In this document: one piece after another, positions 4,431 to 5,259 of the stretch
Layout: each line of letters opens with the position of its first letter
Numbering within the stretch: the first letter of the stretch is position 1
Source: Burkholderiaceae bacterium
Lineage (GTDB): Bacteria; Pseudomonadota; Gammaproteobacteria; Burkholderiales; Burkholderiaceae
Length of the DNA: 5,259 nt
Assembly (NCBI GenBank): GCA_017997515.1
Contig: JAGOEY010000145.1
Location: forward strand, 1-5,259
Direction of reading: 5' to 3'
Program-made: the position numbers and the translations under genes
The notes under the pieces: generated by a model
Seen by the model: the letters and a program-made list of their open reading frames with translations, nothing else
Databases searched by the model: none
Told to the model about the DNA's origin: nothing

Positions 4431-5259
4431 ATGCACTGGACCCCCACCCCCGCCAGCAGCCGCCAACCCGTTCTGGCGCGCAACGTCATCGCCACCTCGC
4501 AACCCCTGGCCGCGCAGGCCGGCGCCGCAGCATTTGCCCGGGGCGGCAACGCCATCGACGCAGCGCTGGCTGCGGCCATCACCCTCACGGTGGTGGAGCC
4601 GGTCATGAACGGCATCGGCGGCGACGCGTTTGCGCAGGTGTGGGCAGACGGGCGTTTGCACGGGCTCAACGCATCGGGCCGCGCCCCGGCCGCCTGGAAC
4701 CCGGGGCGTTTTAAGGGGCTGGACGCCATTCCCGCTCGCGGCTGGGACAGTGTCACCGTGCCCGGCCAGGTGTCGGGCTGGGTGGCCTTGTCCAAGCGCT
4801 TTGGTGCACTGCCATTTGCCGACCTGTTCACCGATGCGATCCGCCACGCGCGCGACGGCTTCCCGGTCAGCCCCGTCATTGCACAGCAGTGGGCGCAGTC
4901 GGTGCGTGACCTGCACATGTACCCCGGCTTTGAAGCATTTATGCCGCGCGGCCGCGCACCCGCCGTGGGCGAGATCTGGCGTTTTGCCGACCAGGCCGAC
5001 ACACTGGCTGACATTGCCGCCACCCGGGGTGAATCCTTCTACCGGGGCCGCCTGGCGCAGGCCATTACCGGTTTTGCCGCACAACACGGCGCGGCGCTGT
5101 CGGCGGTCGATTTGGCCAACCACCAGGCCGACTGGGTTGAGCCCGTCGCCGTGCCGTTTCGCGGCCACACGGTGCATGAGATCCCGCCCAACGGCGTCGG
5201 CCTGGCCGCGTTGATGGCGCTGGGCATGTTGGAGCACCTGCCGTTTGAGGACGCCCCCG
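4431..5259 (+). CDS. Gamma-glutamyltransferase-family protein, N-terminal part
   Basis: The first 276 codons are present without a stop; the gene runs off the right edge. The family (Ntn-hydrolases that cleave themselves into two subunits) transfers or hydrolyses gamma-glutamyl groups, for example from glutathione; some relatives are cephalosporin or other amide acylases. The large-subunit landmarks are visible: ATSQPLAAQAGAAAFARGGN at 21-40, then AIDAALAAAITLTVVEP at 41-57, GIGGDAF at 61-67 and NASGRAP at 80-86. R84 of SGRAP lies where classical enzymes such as E. coli GGT have the substrate-binding arginine of their FRE motif. The GGD and SGRAP wording is that of the YwrD-like branch rather than the periplasmic E. 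coli enzyme. There is no signal peptide, so it is probably cytoplasmic. The self-cleavage threonine and small subunit are beyond the window, so activity cannot be judged. Confidence 0.9.
   Translation, partial: MHWTPTPASSRQPVLARNVIATSQPLAAQAGAAAFARGGNAIDAALAAAITLTVVEPVMNGIGGDAFAQVWADGRLHGLNASGRAPAAWNPGRFKGLDAIPARGWDSVTVPGQVSGWVALSKRFGALPFADLFTDAIRHARDGFPVSPVIAQQWAQSVRDLHMYPGFEAFMPRGRAPAVGEIWRFADQADTLADIAATRGESFYRGRLAQAITGFAAQHGAALSAVDLANHQADWVEPVAVPFRGHTVHEIPPNGVGLAALMALGMLEHLPFEDAP

Noticed and set aside
4419..5237. 272-codon minus-strand frame opposite the gamma-glutamyltransferase-like gene
   Set aside because: The plus-strand frame has clear family motifs throughout and a ribosome site; the antisense frame has none.

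Overview
The window looks like chromosome from a betaproteobacterium of the Comamonadaceae (Rhodoferax, Polaromonas or Acidovorax type). The evidence is GC-rich coding DNA with strong GC preference at third codon positions, protein sequences typical of that family, and two kinds of short intergenic repeat that I recall as common in those genomes. The genus cannot be fixed from the sequence alone. I see no tRNA, rRNA, CRISPR array, transposase or prophage module.

Layout from left to right. Positions 1-68 (minus strand) hold the first 22 codons of a CysB-type LysR regulator. Positions 69-460 are non-coding and hold a candidate promoter/operator plus the first repeat pair (A, then B). A YdiI/MenI-like hotdog acyl-CoA thioesterase follows (461-883, minus). 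Divergent from it is an AsmA-family envelope protein (998-2368, plus). This converges, with only a 10-base gap, on a RutG/UraA-type NCS2 uracil permease (2379-3677, minus). Positions 3678-3947 are non-coding: the permease leader with a possible small folded RNA, then the second A-B repeat pair. A small four-helix membrane protein of the 'phage holin, superfamily IV' family follows (3948-4349, minus). Divergent from it is the 5' part of a gamma-glutamyltransferase-family gene (4431 to the window end, plus).

The genes do not form one pathway; they are unrelated chromosomal genes in mostly single-gene units: regulator, thioesterase, envelope-assembly protein, nucleobase importer, small membrane protein and a gamma-glutamyl amide enzyme. 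What ties the window together is the pair of composite repeats. Both sit between two minus-strand genes in the order upstream gene - repeat B - repeat A - downstream gene, and in both the stop codon of the upstream gene touches the edge of repeat B. Differences between the two copies preserve base pairing in their hairpins, so these repeats probably act as folded RNA or DNA at gene boundaries. This is the most interesting signal in the window. I found no convincing new multi-gene system.
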